Shown here: positions 42,420 to 49,975 of the stretch, in pieces | How positions within the stretch are numbered: the first letter of the stretch is position 1 | Layout: the number at the start of each line of letters is the position of its first letter | Source: CAVQND01 sp049518415 | Lineage (GTDB): Bacteria; Verrucomicrobiota; Verrucomicrobiia; Limisphaerales; UBA8199 | Length of the DNA stretch: 64,000 nucleotides | Assembly (NCBI GenBank): GCA_049518415.1 | Contig: JBEKRX010000004.1 | Span: 65,659 to 129,658 of the forward strand | Reading direction: 5' to 3' | Notes under the pieces: model-generated | Told to the model about the DNA's origin: nothing | Database searches by the model: none | What the model saw: the letters and a program-made list of their open reading frames with translations, nothing else | Translations under genes and position numbers: made by a program

Positions 42420-42695
42420 AACGCTCTAAGACTCTTACCACCGATGCACGCCGACGGACACCGTTTTTTCTCGCCAGCAGCGGATTGAGTTCACAGAAAA
42501 ACGCCGGCAGTCCCGGGGCGGAGCGCAGACCTCCAGCTCTGCCCGTACATCCACAGCAGGGAGCAAGGAAGTGCAGTGGGGCAGGCGTCCCGCCTGCCAT
42601 CCAACCAACTCTGCCCGAACATCCACAGCACGGAAAACGGCCCTACCCACCTTCCCGCAGACCTCCACCTCTGCCCTCCGATTGCATAGAGGCGG
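42420..42695. other. Intergenic region with repeats
   Basis: It contains the GC palindrome at 42575-42598. CTCTGCCCGWACATCCACAG occurs twice (about 42537 and 42610), as does GCAGACCTCCASCTCTGCCC. I see no gene. Confidence 0.6.
42575..42598. repeat. Dispersed GC palindrome copy
   Basis: Same block as at 26841-26865 and 60960-60983. Confidence 0.7.
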
Positions 42696-45047
42696 CTAAA
42701 ACGCCACGAACTTCAGCACCTCAACCTCTTTCTTGAACACCAGCCGGATGCGGTTCTTGTCGAATTGCACATCCAGTGGCGCCCGCTGCTCGAAGTGCTC
42801 CCACATCTCGTGACCGGTCCGGGCATTGAGCCGCTTGATCCGCAAATAGGGCGGCGTCTCGAACCCCGTCTCGACCGGGGCCGGTCCGTCTTCATCCGGC
42901 TCCTCGGGCATGTAGGACTGCACAGCATAGACGAACTTGCCGGACACGTAGCTCAGCATGCCGCCCGGCTGCTCCTGCCAAAGGGTCTTGCCCGTGCGCG
43001 AATCGATCTTCAGTACGACCGCCTGAGTCTTTTGAGAAATATCAATCTGACGCGAGTACTTCACGGCATCCAGACTGGCGGTGCTCGAGTTCACGTAAAT
43101 GTTGTCCTGCTCGTCGAAGAACACACCGGCGATGCCGACCGCGGGCAGGCGCCACCGCACGTTGCCGGTCGCCAGCTCGAAGGCGGTCAGCGCCCCTTGA
43201 TCGATGACGTAAAGCCCGCCCTTGTGTTCCACACAAGGGCCCTGGCCATACAGTCCAGGCCCGTTCTCGCCGCCGCCCAGCTCGGGGTTGAGGTTGTAGC
43301 TCAGCGTGGCTTGCCATAGCTTCCGGTTGGCCTTGTCCAACACCACCAGCGTCTTGTTCGCCGCCACCACGTTCACCGTCTCCAGCGGCAAGAGCGCCGG
43401 CGCCCCAATGACTTCTCCGCTCCACCCCTCCTTCCCCTCCGCCCCCTCCACCTTGACCAGGTATCGGCTCTCATCCTCCTGGACGACGTCGCTGCCGCGC
43501 GAGCGTTGCATGTCGTTGAGGATCTCGTTGGACGCCTCGGTCGTCTTCGCTATGCTCAAGTTGCCGTCCAGGGCCGATTTGGCCGGCGCGGCTTTCATCG
43601 CGCTCCGCGTGACGACCTTGCGCTCGACCAGCCGCGCGGACAACTGGAGAATGCCGTCTTTGGTGGGAACCAATGATACGCTCTGGCCGGGGGCAGCCGG
43701 GCTGTTTGCCGCCGCCCGCGCCGGCGCCTCGCTCATTTCAGCCAGGGCACGTTCCTGCGCCCGGCTGCTCGACAACACCGCCGGCAGGGCGATCCTGGCT
43801 GGCAACGACATGTGTTGCGCCTGCTGGGCGACCTTGCCCGGGTCCATCGCTTTGCCCGCATCTTTTCCCGGCACCCCCACCGGCAGCCCGGCCAACCCGC
43901 TCCCGCGGCCTCCAGGGGCCGCGGCCACGACATTGCTTGCCAGCACCCCGCCCAGCGTTTCCCGGCGCGACTCGCAGGTCGCCAAGTTGATGCGCGTCAC
44001 GCATGGTTCGTCGCCCCCGGCTTCTCCCATCAGCAGCAATTCGTCCCCGCACCCGATTATTCCCCCCGCCCCGGGCGCAAGCGCCACCTCCTTCTCTGGC
44101 CGCCCTGTCTCCCAGTCGTAGCGGACCAGTTTGCCAGGCGATACCACCCAGATATTCTGGCCGCGGACGCGCAGGTCCAGGGCCGCCGCCGCCGCCTTCT
44201 CCACACCGAGTTTCAGCCGGTCGGGCGACGGCATTCTGGGGACGTGGTCGGGATCCGTCTGGCTGGCCCGCTCGACCGCCGCCTCCATTTCTTTCCTTTC
44301 CCTCGCCACGGCCGCGTCCAGCTCCTTCTCATCGAGCAACTGGCGCGACCAGATTTCTTTATTGGCCTTGAGGTCGTGCCGCGCCAGCAGCCCGCCGTGC
44401 AGGAAAACGATTTGGCCCGGCCCGGCAAACGCCGACTGCCCGGAATAAGCCGCCTCCGCGAAACGAATGGAAAAGGCAACCCTCGGCTTTGAACCAATCC
44501 ACGCATACCAGAACCAGAATCCCAAGACCGCCACTGCCGCCAGGCCAATCGCCGTCGCAATCCGGCCCGTCTTACGCCACAGCCGCGCCTGGACGGCCGA
44601 CTTCAGCCCCGCATACGCCGGAACCTCGATGCCGTTGGCCTCCGCTTTCGCTTTGCAGTGCGGTCCGCAAACGTAGCCAAACAGTTCCATGCACCTGCGG
44701 CAGATCGGTTTCGAGCAGATGCAACACTGCCCGACGGCCCATTCCGTCCGATGCCTGGCGCAGCGTCGCCGCTGCTCCTCCAACGGCGGCGCCCTCTCAG
44801 GCTGGCCGCTTTCGGCGCTCGGCAGCCCCAGGCGCGCGCCGGGCCGCCCAACGGGGGCGGGCGCTCCCTGCGCCGCCGGCCCCGAGCCGGCGGCTGGGGC
44901 CTGGCCCAGCTCCTGGCGCACCAGCCCGGTCACGAACGCCGAGGAGTCCAGACCGCACGCCGGGCAAACGAATTCCACCGCCTTTTGCGCCATATCCGCC
45001 GTCACCTCGAATTCATACTTCGCCCCGCATGAGCATTGGATTTTCAT
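42696..45047 (-). CDS. Zinc-ribbon, membrane-anchored PQQ-like propeller protein
   Basis: 783 residues. The N-terminus has a zinc ribbon (CSCGAKYEF, CPACGL), then a Pro/Ala-rich linker and a B-box-like Cys/His cluster (CARHRTEWAVGQCCICSKPICRRCMELFGYVCGPHC). One membrane segment follows (IATAIGLAAVAVLGFWFWYAW). The large C-terminal part is a PQQ-like propeller (IVFLHGGLLARHDLKANKEIWSRQL, GGLYVIDQGALTAFELATGNVRWRLPA, VVLKIDSRTGKTLWQEQPGG, LRIKRLNARTGHEMWEHFEQ). So the zinc modules are cytoplasmic and the propeller is probably periplasmic. It starts four bases after the pseudopilin stop, so the two form one operon. No enzyme activity is recognisable. Confidence 0.8.
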   Translation of the reverse strand: MKIQCSCGAKYEFEVTADMAQKAVEFVCPACGLDSSAFVTGLVRQELGQAPAAGSGPAAQGAPAPVGRPGARLGLPSAESGQPERAPPLEEQRRRCARHRTEWAVGQCCICSKPICRRCMELFGYVCGPHCKAKAEANGIEVPAYAGLKSAVQARLWRKTGRIATAIGLAAVAVLGFWFWYAWIGSKPRVAFSIRFAEAAYSGQSAFAGPGQIVFLHGGLLARHDLKANKEIWSRQLLDEKELDAAVARERKEMEAAVERASQTDPDHVPRMPSPDRLKLGVEKAAAAALDLRVRGQNIWVVSPGKLVRYDWETGRPEKEVALAPGAGGIIGCGDELLLMGEAGGDEPCVTRINLATCESRRETLGGVLASNVVAAAPGGRGSGLAGLPVGVPGKDAGKAMDPGKVAQQAQHMSLPARIALPAVLSSSRAQERALAEMSEAPARAAANSPAAPGQSVSLVPTKDGILQLSARLVERKVVTRSAMKAAPAKSALDGNLSIAKTTEASNEILNDMQRSRGSDVVQEDESRYLVKVEGAEGKEGWSGEVIGAPALLPLETVNVVAANKTLVVLDKANRKLWQATLSYNLNPELGGGENGPGLYGQGPCVEHKGGLYVIDQGALTAFELATGNVRWRLPAVGIAGVFFDEQDNIYVNSSTASLDAVKYSRQIDISQKTQAVVLKIDSRTGKTLWQEQPGGMLSYVSGKFVYAVQSYMPEEPDEDGPAPVETGFETPPYLRIKRLNARTGHEMWEHFEQRAPLDVQFDKNRIRLVFKKEVEVLKFVAF

Positions 45048-45051
45048 AGGC

Positions 45052-45702
45052 CTATGGATTGAGCAAGACCACCCCCTGCGTCAAAACCAGCGAACCCGGC
45101 GCCCGGGGCGGACTCCAATCCGCGTGGCCATCGCCGAAAAGCAGGTTGCCGCCATGTCCCTGGTGGTTGTTGCCCGGCGCTCGGCCGGTGCTGGAAAACA
45201 GGGCCTGGCCCGCCGCCTTGGACAGCGTGTCCACCTGCTGGTCGCTCATCACGACCTCCTGCGCGTCCGCCGCCCGGCGCCCCATGTAATAGGCATAGCT
45301 GATCTTGCGTCTCCGAAACGACTCCCCTGCCGGCAGCGGCGCCGCCTTGCTCGCGGGGCAGACAAACACCGGGGTGTCTATCGTGTATCGCGGCACCAGC
45401 ACATCCAGCGCCTCCTCCGCCGTGCGCGCCCCGGAGACCACCGGGAATTTCCCCGCCTGCTCGTTCGCATAGATTTCCAACGCCATATAGATGCGCTTGA
45501 GGTTTTCCTGGCAGGCTGTCCTTTGCCGGTGTTCCCGGCTTTCGGCCCCCGAACCCCAATAAAGCACCGTCAGGATGAGGATCACCCCCACCACCACCAG
45601 CAACTCGATCAGCGACATGCCGCCTTGGGAGCGCGCTGAGCCTAACAACGAACGCCCCGAATATTCCCCCCGGCAGCCTCTGTCTGGTCGCCCCCGCTTC
45701 AT
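45052..45702 (-). CDS. Type II secretion-like pseudopilin (prepilin N-methylation site)
   Basis: 216 residues from ATG 45702. The prepilin leader is long; the cleavage and methylation site is GMSLIELLVVVGVILILTVL. The globular part contains ENLKRIYMALEIYANEQAGKFP, a Cys in VFVCPASK, and ends with GGNLLFGDGHADW, the DGH feature typical of Planctomycetes/Verrucomicrobia G/H-type pseudopilins. It would be processed by a prepilin peptidase and assembled at the inner membrane. Overlong upstream starts (45768) were not chosen. It is immediately followed by the PQQ-like propeller gene, suggesting a joint envelope function. Confidence 0.8.
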   Translation of the reverse strand: MKRGRPDRGCRGEYSGRSLLGSARSQGGMSLIELLVVVGVILILTVLYWGSGAESREHRQRTACQENLKRIYMALEIYANEQAGKFPVVSGARTAEEALDVLVPRYTIDTPVFVCPASKAAPLPAGESFRRRKISYAYYMGRRAADAQEVVMSDQQVDTLSKAAGQALFSSTGRAPGNNHQGHGGNLLFGDGHADWSPPRAPGSLVLTQGVVLLNP

Positions 45703-45913
45703 GCCTCTCCTATACCGCAAAGACCCCCTGCTGGCAATGCCCAAGTGCGTCCGCAGACCACGCGGCATTCCTCACTCCTTGGCTCCTGGCGCAGCCCTCT
45801 CGGCGGCCGCTTCGCCCGGCCTCTCCCCGCCCGAGGGAATACGCGGCCACAGGCCCCCTCAACCCGCCGGCGCGCACGCTGGCCCGGCACACGTCTTTTA
45901 TAATGTCCAGAAC

Positions 45914-46072
45914 GTGCCGTTTGCGGTCACCAAACCCTGTGCGATATTTAAGGGATTGGGACGAGAAGGGCATGAGAACAGCTATTGTTATGTTGCAAAG
46001 CCGCATCGACGGTTTATTAGCGATACCGTTAACGTTCCTATCGGTGAAGAATGGGTCTTTTGGTTTTTGTGA
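45914..46072 (+). CDS. Small unknown protein, first of a coupled AT-richer cassette
   Basis: 52 residues from GTG 45914: it includes FKGLGREGHENSYCYVAKPH and ends GEEWVFWFL. I do not recognise the family. The stop TGA overlaps the ATG of the next small frame (TGATG). The base composition is clearly lower in GC than in the flanks, suggesting transfer. The frame is open further upstream, but that part is GC-rich and has no ATG close by. Confidence 0.4.
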   Translation: MPFAVTKPCAIFKGLGREGHENSYCYVAKPHRRFISDTVNVPIGEEWVFWFL

Positions 46073-46191
46073 TGTCAACTTTTGAGATTTTTGACTGGCG
46101 GTTCGAGAAAGCAGACCCACGGAATAACCTGTTTCCAGAAAATCACGAGGAAAGATTCAAAAAACTGATATGGACAAGCCGCAATCGCTAA
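46072..46191 (+). CDS. Small unknown protein, second of the cassette
   Basis: 39 residues: MSTFEIFDWRFEKADPRNN and so on to TSRNR. Its start overlaps the previous stop and its end overlaps the next start by 22 bases, which suggests translational coupling. No family recognised. Confidence 0.35.
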   Translation: MSTFEIFDWRFEKADPRNNLFPENHEERFKKLIWTSRNR

Positions 46192-46595
46192 CAGATTTCA
46201 TGGATTCGGTTGGCCCAGTGAAAGGGTTCAAGCCCAATCCATATCTCTGTCCCGACTCTGATACACTGACGATGTATTTCGAGGACACGCCGTCCTATGC
46301 GGAAAGGGTTGACAGCGAATTGACTGTTTTTAAATCCTTCGACTCGAACGAGGTCATTGGATTCGAGTTAAAAGGAATCCTCCCTAAAATGGAGGAGCTT
46401 GCAAGAATGATTCATGTCACTGCGTCCACCCCAAAAGTTCATGTGCGCCTGATCCTGATGATTTGTTTGGCGAAAAAGATAGAGCGGCGCGAGCCCTACG
46501 AGGATTTAGTTGAAAAAGCATCGGAATTTGATGAGGCAAACGTGCCGATGCAGACCCGAACTGCGACCGCCCGCATCAGCCGCTCCCCTCTTTAA
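46170..46595 (+). CDS. Unknown protein, third of the cassette (DUF2283-like stretch)
   Basis: 141 residues. The middle part DTLTMYFEDTPSYAERVDSEL followed by VFKSFDSNEVIGFELKGI resembles the DUF2283 pattern, in which a short beta-rich protein pairs an ERVDDELTV-like strand with a GFELKG-like strand. The second part is helical and charged (KKIERREPYEDLVEKASEF). No catalytic residues are evident. It lies in the AT-richer segment together with the two small frames upstream and is followed by transposase scraps, so it is probably part of an acquired block. The function is unknown. Confidence 0.6.
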   Translation: MDKPQSLTDFMDSVGPVKGFKPNPYLCPDSDTLTMYFEDTPSYAERVDSELTVFKSFDSNEVIGFELKGILPKMEELARMIHVTASTPKVHVRLILMICLAKKIERREPYEDLVEKASEFDEANVPMQTRTATARISRSPL

Positions 46596-46774
46596 CCTCC
46601 GCAGCAATAGCCGCTTTGACCGCCGTTTCAGGCGACGCGACGGGCGGCAGTTCCAGCACGGTAACAAACCGTTCGCCCCACAAGCGGTCCACAAGGGGCC
46701 GTAACGACAAGCGGTCGCTTCTCAGTAACGTGCTAATTATCTTGACCACCCCTTCCTTCCGTTGCCGCCTGAGG

Positions 46775-46928
46775 GCAAGGGCAAGAAAACTGAGAATTCA
46801 ATCCGCGGGAGCCATCTGTCATATCCTGAACCGCGGGGACCGCCAGGAAGACATTTTCCGCAGCGCCAAGGATCGCGAACTACCAGGAAATCGGCCAGTT
46901 GAAGGTGGAGCTGGACTGGCCAAAAAAG
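46775..46928 (+). mobile_element. Fused scraps of two transposases
   Basis: 46775-46885 encodes ARKLRIQSAGAICHILNRGD followed by EDIFRSAKDREL, the N-terminus of a REP-associated tyrosine transposase (Y1/TnpA-REP group). Directly after it, in another frame, 46878-46928 encodes YQEIGQLKVELDWPKK, the C-terminal end of an IS3-family OrfA. Both are broken. They lie antisense to the 3' end of the radical SAM gene. Confidence 0.7.
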
Positions 46929-48330
46929 CATGCGTTGCTTCGCCCTCCATCCCCAAATGGCGCCGCTGACGCTGGAAGTCCGCGTAAGTCCTGCAGTCCA
47001 CACGGCAGTTGTGCCGGTAAGAAAGATTGCCCACGAGGCTCAGCAGTGCATGGCGGCGTTCCCGCAAGGCGCTCCCCACCCGGCGCAGAATCCGCACCAG
47101 GGAATAGAAGCGGCGGTTGCAGGAAATCATCTCCCGAACGATGCCATCCAGAGTGAAATTCTTGTACCGGGCCACCGGGAAGGTCAGCGTGTAGTATTTC
47201 CAGTCTTCCGGAAACCTAGTGAGGGCAATGCGCTCCTTCGCGTTCATTTGCTCCCACAGGCGCGTGCCGGGCAGCGGGGTCAGAAACAGCGTGTTGAGCG
47301 TGTCCACCTGGTAGCGGCCCGCCGCGTCGGCGATTCGTTTGCCGATGCCCGGTTCGTCGATATCCAAGCCAATGATAAAGGAACCGACCACCAGAATCTT
47401 GTGCCGCTGTATGCGCCGCACCGAGGCGGGGAAATCCCGGCCGTTTGTCAGGTTGAACTTCTTGCCGAGCTCCCGAAGGCCTGCCGGAGTCGGAGATTCA
47501 AAACCAATGAAGACGCCCCGGCATCCGGCCTTCGCGGCCAACGCCAGGAGTTCTTCGTCGTCGGCAAAATTGATGGTCGCCTGGGCAATCCATTGCTTGT
47601 GCAGGTTCGCTTGAGCCAGGGCGCGGAACAACTCCTTGGCCCGGGCAACGTGTTCCGGACGCGTGCCAATAAGGTTGTCGTCCACTACCAGCACGCGCTT
47701 CTCTGGGATCGCCTGGAATTCGCGCACGACCTCCGCCACGGGCCGCTGCCGGTATTGCGTGCCGTTAAAACTCGTCACGCTGCAGAAGTTGCAGTTCAAA
47801 GGACAGCCGCGCGTGGTCTGGATGGCCCCGAAAGCGTATCTTCCCGGAAGCAAATCGTGACGCGCGGGCACAAAATGATTGATGTCGGTATGCCCTCCTT
47901 CGTATTGAGGCTTGAGGCCGCCCCCCCGCGCGTCCTTCAGGACCTGGCTCCAAATGCTCTCAGCTTCCCCTGTGACGACCGAGTCCACACGTTCCATGAC
48001 CTCCTTCAAGCACATGGTGGCGTGAATGCCCCCCATGACGACCGGCACCCCCAGACTCCGGAAGTGCGTCGCCACCTGGTACGCACGGTTGGCCTGCGAC
48101 GTGAACGCCGTGAGGCCCACCAGATGCGGCCGGGGCATGGAGTCGTAGTCCGGCGCGCCGAGGTTCTCGTCCACAATCGTAATTTCCCATTCCGGCGGTG
48201 TCAGAGCCGCCAGCACCATCAGACTCAGAGGTTTCCACACCCGGTAACGGTTCCAGCGGCTCTCGCTGACGCTGACACTGCTCACCAGCGGATTGGAGGG
48301 ATTGATCAGATAGAGTCGCATGGTTTGCAT
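46819..48330 (-). CDS. B12-binding radical SAM protein
   Basis: 503 residues (MQTMRLYLINPSNPL; ATG at 48321 is an alternative). Residues 1-140 are a cobalamin-binding-like Rossmann domain (ITIVDENLGAPDYD, VGLTAFTSQANRAYQVATHFR, VVMGGIHATMC). The radical SAM cluster is RGCPLNCNFC with Cys176, Cys180 and Cys183. The barrel continues with RVLVVDDNLIGTRPEHV, GCRGVFIGFESPTPAGL and LNTLFLTPLPGTRLWEQM. It belongs to the large group related to BchE and hopanoid or lipid methylases; the substrate is unknown. Up to YADFQRQRR it looks like a normal family end. The last about 45 residues (HLGMEGEATHAF onward) are the antisense of transposase scraps, so the natural 3' end was probably lost. Confidence 0.85.
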   Translation of the reverse strand: MQTMRLYLINPSNPLVSSVSVSESRWNRYRVWKPLSLMVLAALTPPEWEITIVDENLGAPDYDSMPRPHLVGLTAFTSQANRAYQVATHFRSLGVPVVMGGIHATMCLKEVMERVDSVVTGEAESIWSQVLKDARGGGLKPQYEGGHTDINHFVPARHDLLPGRYAFGAIQTTRGCPLNCNFCSVTSFNGTQYRQRPVAEVVREFQAIPEKRVLVVDDNLIGTRPEHVARAKELFRALAQANLHKQWIAQATINFADDEELLALAAKAGCRGVFIGFESPTPAGLRELGKKFNLTNGRDFPASVRRIQRHKILVVGSFIIGLDIDEPGIGKRIADAAGRYQVDTLNTLFLTPLPGTRLWEQMNAKERIALTRFPEDWKYYTLTFPVARYKNFTLDGIVREMISCNRRFYSLVRILRRVGSALRERRHALLSLVGNLSYRHNCRVDCRTYADFQRQRRHLGMEGEATHAFLASPAPPSTGRFPGSSRSLALRKMSSWRSPRFRI

Positions 48331-48340
48331 TGCGCGGGCT

Positions 48341-48646
48341 TTAAGTTATCGCCAGTGCTTTCGCTCCGGCGCAAGAAAACGGGCCGCCCTTCCTGCTCGG
48401 AAAACTTTGACCGCGACTTGCTGCGGTTTGACTTTCTCGTCCTTCACCAGGTGCGCCGACTGAACCAGTGTATCCCGCCATGCTGATCGTGCCGTTATTC
48501 GTCGTGTAAATGAATTGGGCTTGCGCCACGGCGGGCAGCGCCAGGAGCATCAGCAACGCCAACATCCTCACCGCCCAGGCAGTTCTCAAACGCCTGGCCC
48601 TCGTCTTCGGGCAGCCTGTTGCCGCAAGGCGGCTGATGGTTTTCAT
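48341..48646 (-). pseudogene. N-terminal remnant of a BspA-like leucine-rich surface protein
   Basis: The 101-residue frame begins with a long signal peptide (MLALLMLLALPAVAQA within a basic leader). It is followed by QFIYTTNNGTISMAGYTGS. This is the recognisable start of the Verrucomicrobia surface proteins with BspA-type leucine-rich repeats (YTTNNGTITITGYTG). After that it changes to unrelated residues (GEGRESQTAASRGQSFPSRK) and stops. The repeats that normally follow are missing. The leader DNA resembles that upstream of the 14-repeat protein at 54.4-54.6 kb. It ends 11 bases before the start of the radical SAM gene on the same strand. Confidence 0.55.
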
Positions 48647-49671
48647 CGGTTTCCAGCCTTTCTCTTTTCTCTGCTACATGCTGGCAGGTTGGTTCTTGCC
48701 CCGATCATTCTGGCCCCATGGTCTCCGGCGCAGCAAAAATGTCAAGCGCCGTAATCCGAGACCCCCGCTGCTCACATCCCCTTGCTGCTGGTATGATTGA
48801 AGGGTAGCGGACCAGCCCCGAGCCGATCCCCTCCCTCCCGCCCCCCTTCCTTTTGGACCTGGGGGCCTTTCCACGTACAAAACCCTTCATCCCCCAAAAA
48901 CATCGGCGGCCTTTTCGTTTAGCTTTGCCCACAGCATGTCAGCGCTGGGCGCACCTTTCATTAGCGCATGTGGACGGCGGCAGAATCGGCTCTCGGGGAA
49001 TCCCCGGTTCCATTTTCAGCCTTTCCCCGATTGTCCCAAGACCGCCTCCGAGTCATACTACCTGCGTTAATGATACAACCAGAAAAGACTGGTGCGCTCT
49101 TTGCGAAAACGGATTTGAGTTTAACCCTGCCCTGTTCGTGATCAACGACTCGAGCCCTTGACCCGAAGTTGAACGATCAAGAGACATCAGGCTGAGGTGG
49201 TGGCCGACATGCCTTTAATTTTGGAAGTCGAAAACGCCCGGCCGGTTTCACATGCCGCAACCAGGTTCAAAGAGGCGGTCCTACACGGCAATGGCGGGGT
49301 TTTTTATTTGCCAAGTCTCGCCCAGCCTGACGCCCCAATTACTTCTCAGTGAAATTGGCGCTCATGATGGTCCTCCAGCCATTGGGCCCCTCAACATAGC
49401 AAACGGAGCCTGGGGGTGAAGATCCTCCAATGCATGGGCCCCGACATTCTGATTGAGATTCGCCGGTTACCTCGATGGAAACAAGATATTCAAGCGACCA
49501 GAGAGAAGATGGCCTGCCGGGAAGAGAGGCGGCACTGAACTCCGCCCTCACCCGCTACTGCCCTCTGGTGGTCAAAAGCCGTCAGAGGGCGGGCGGGTGG
49601 GGAAACTAAGGAACCTGCGCTGCCCTCGTTTTTAGCTCCGATCAGGTCAACTCTTTCCACCTGCATTCACA
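48647..49671. other. 1-kb region without a convincing gene
   Basis: Frames on both strands are short and lack domain features. A minus-strand frame ending at 49339 has a Cys-rich tail (SECRGPCIGGSSPPGSVCYV) and could be the 3' remnant of a small secreted protein, but nothing recognisable precedes it. The region probably holds gene debris. Confidence 0.5.
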
Positions 49672-49914
49672 TCAATCCAGCGCGGGTCGGGCTGATTCGG
49701 CCGCCCCGGTCAGCGGAATCTCTGTGCCGAAGCTCATGTCCAGCGCGGGCTTCGGCCCGTTCGTCTGCCAGGCGCGGTAGAACCATTGCGCTGGCAGCGC
49801 CGCCAGCAGCGCAATCATCGCGATCACTACCAGCAACTCGATCAGGGTGAAGGCAGACTTCACCGAAGGAAACAAAGATACCCAAGGGAATTCAGAACCG
49901 GCCATCGGCGCCAC
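49672..49914 (-). pseudogene. Chimera of pseudopilin leader and an FYRAWQ-type C-terminal fragment
   Basis: About 80 residues. Residues 21-40 are a prepilin methylation site (FTLIELLVVIAMIALLAALP). Immediately afterwards it reads AQWFYRAWQTNGPKPALDMS, which looks like the tail domain seen at the end of many Verrucomicrobia secreted proteins, then stops. The normal pseudopilin globular domain with a DGH motif is absent. It seems to be a fusion of two gene remnants. The DNA just before the leader carries the CAGAAGG-type repeat of this region. Confidence 0.55.
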
Positions 49915-49975
49915 GTCTGCTCTGGGCCTGCTTCGTTCCCTTCGTTGCCTTCTGTGGGTTCATTGGCCCGTTCGC

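Noticed and set aside
46930..48486. 518-codon plus-strand frame opposite the radical SAM gene
   Set aside because: Antisense of a protein with an intact CxxxCxxC cluster; no domain seen.
48853..49161. 102-codon plus-strand frame in the 1-kb gap
   Set aside because: No recognisable family, no ribosome binding site and no signal peptide.
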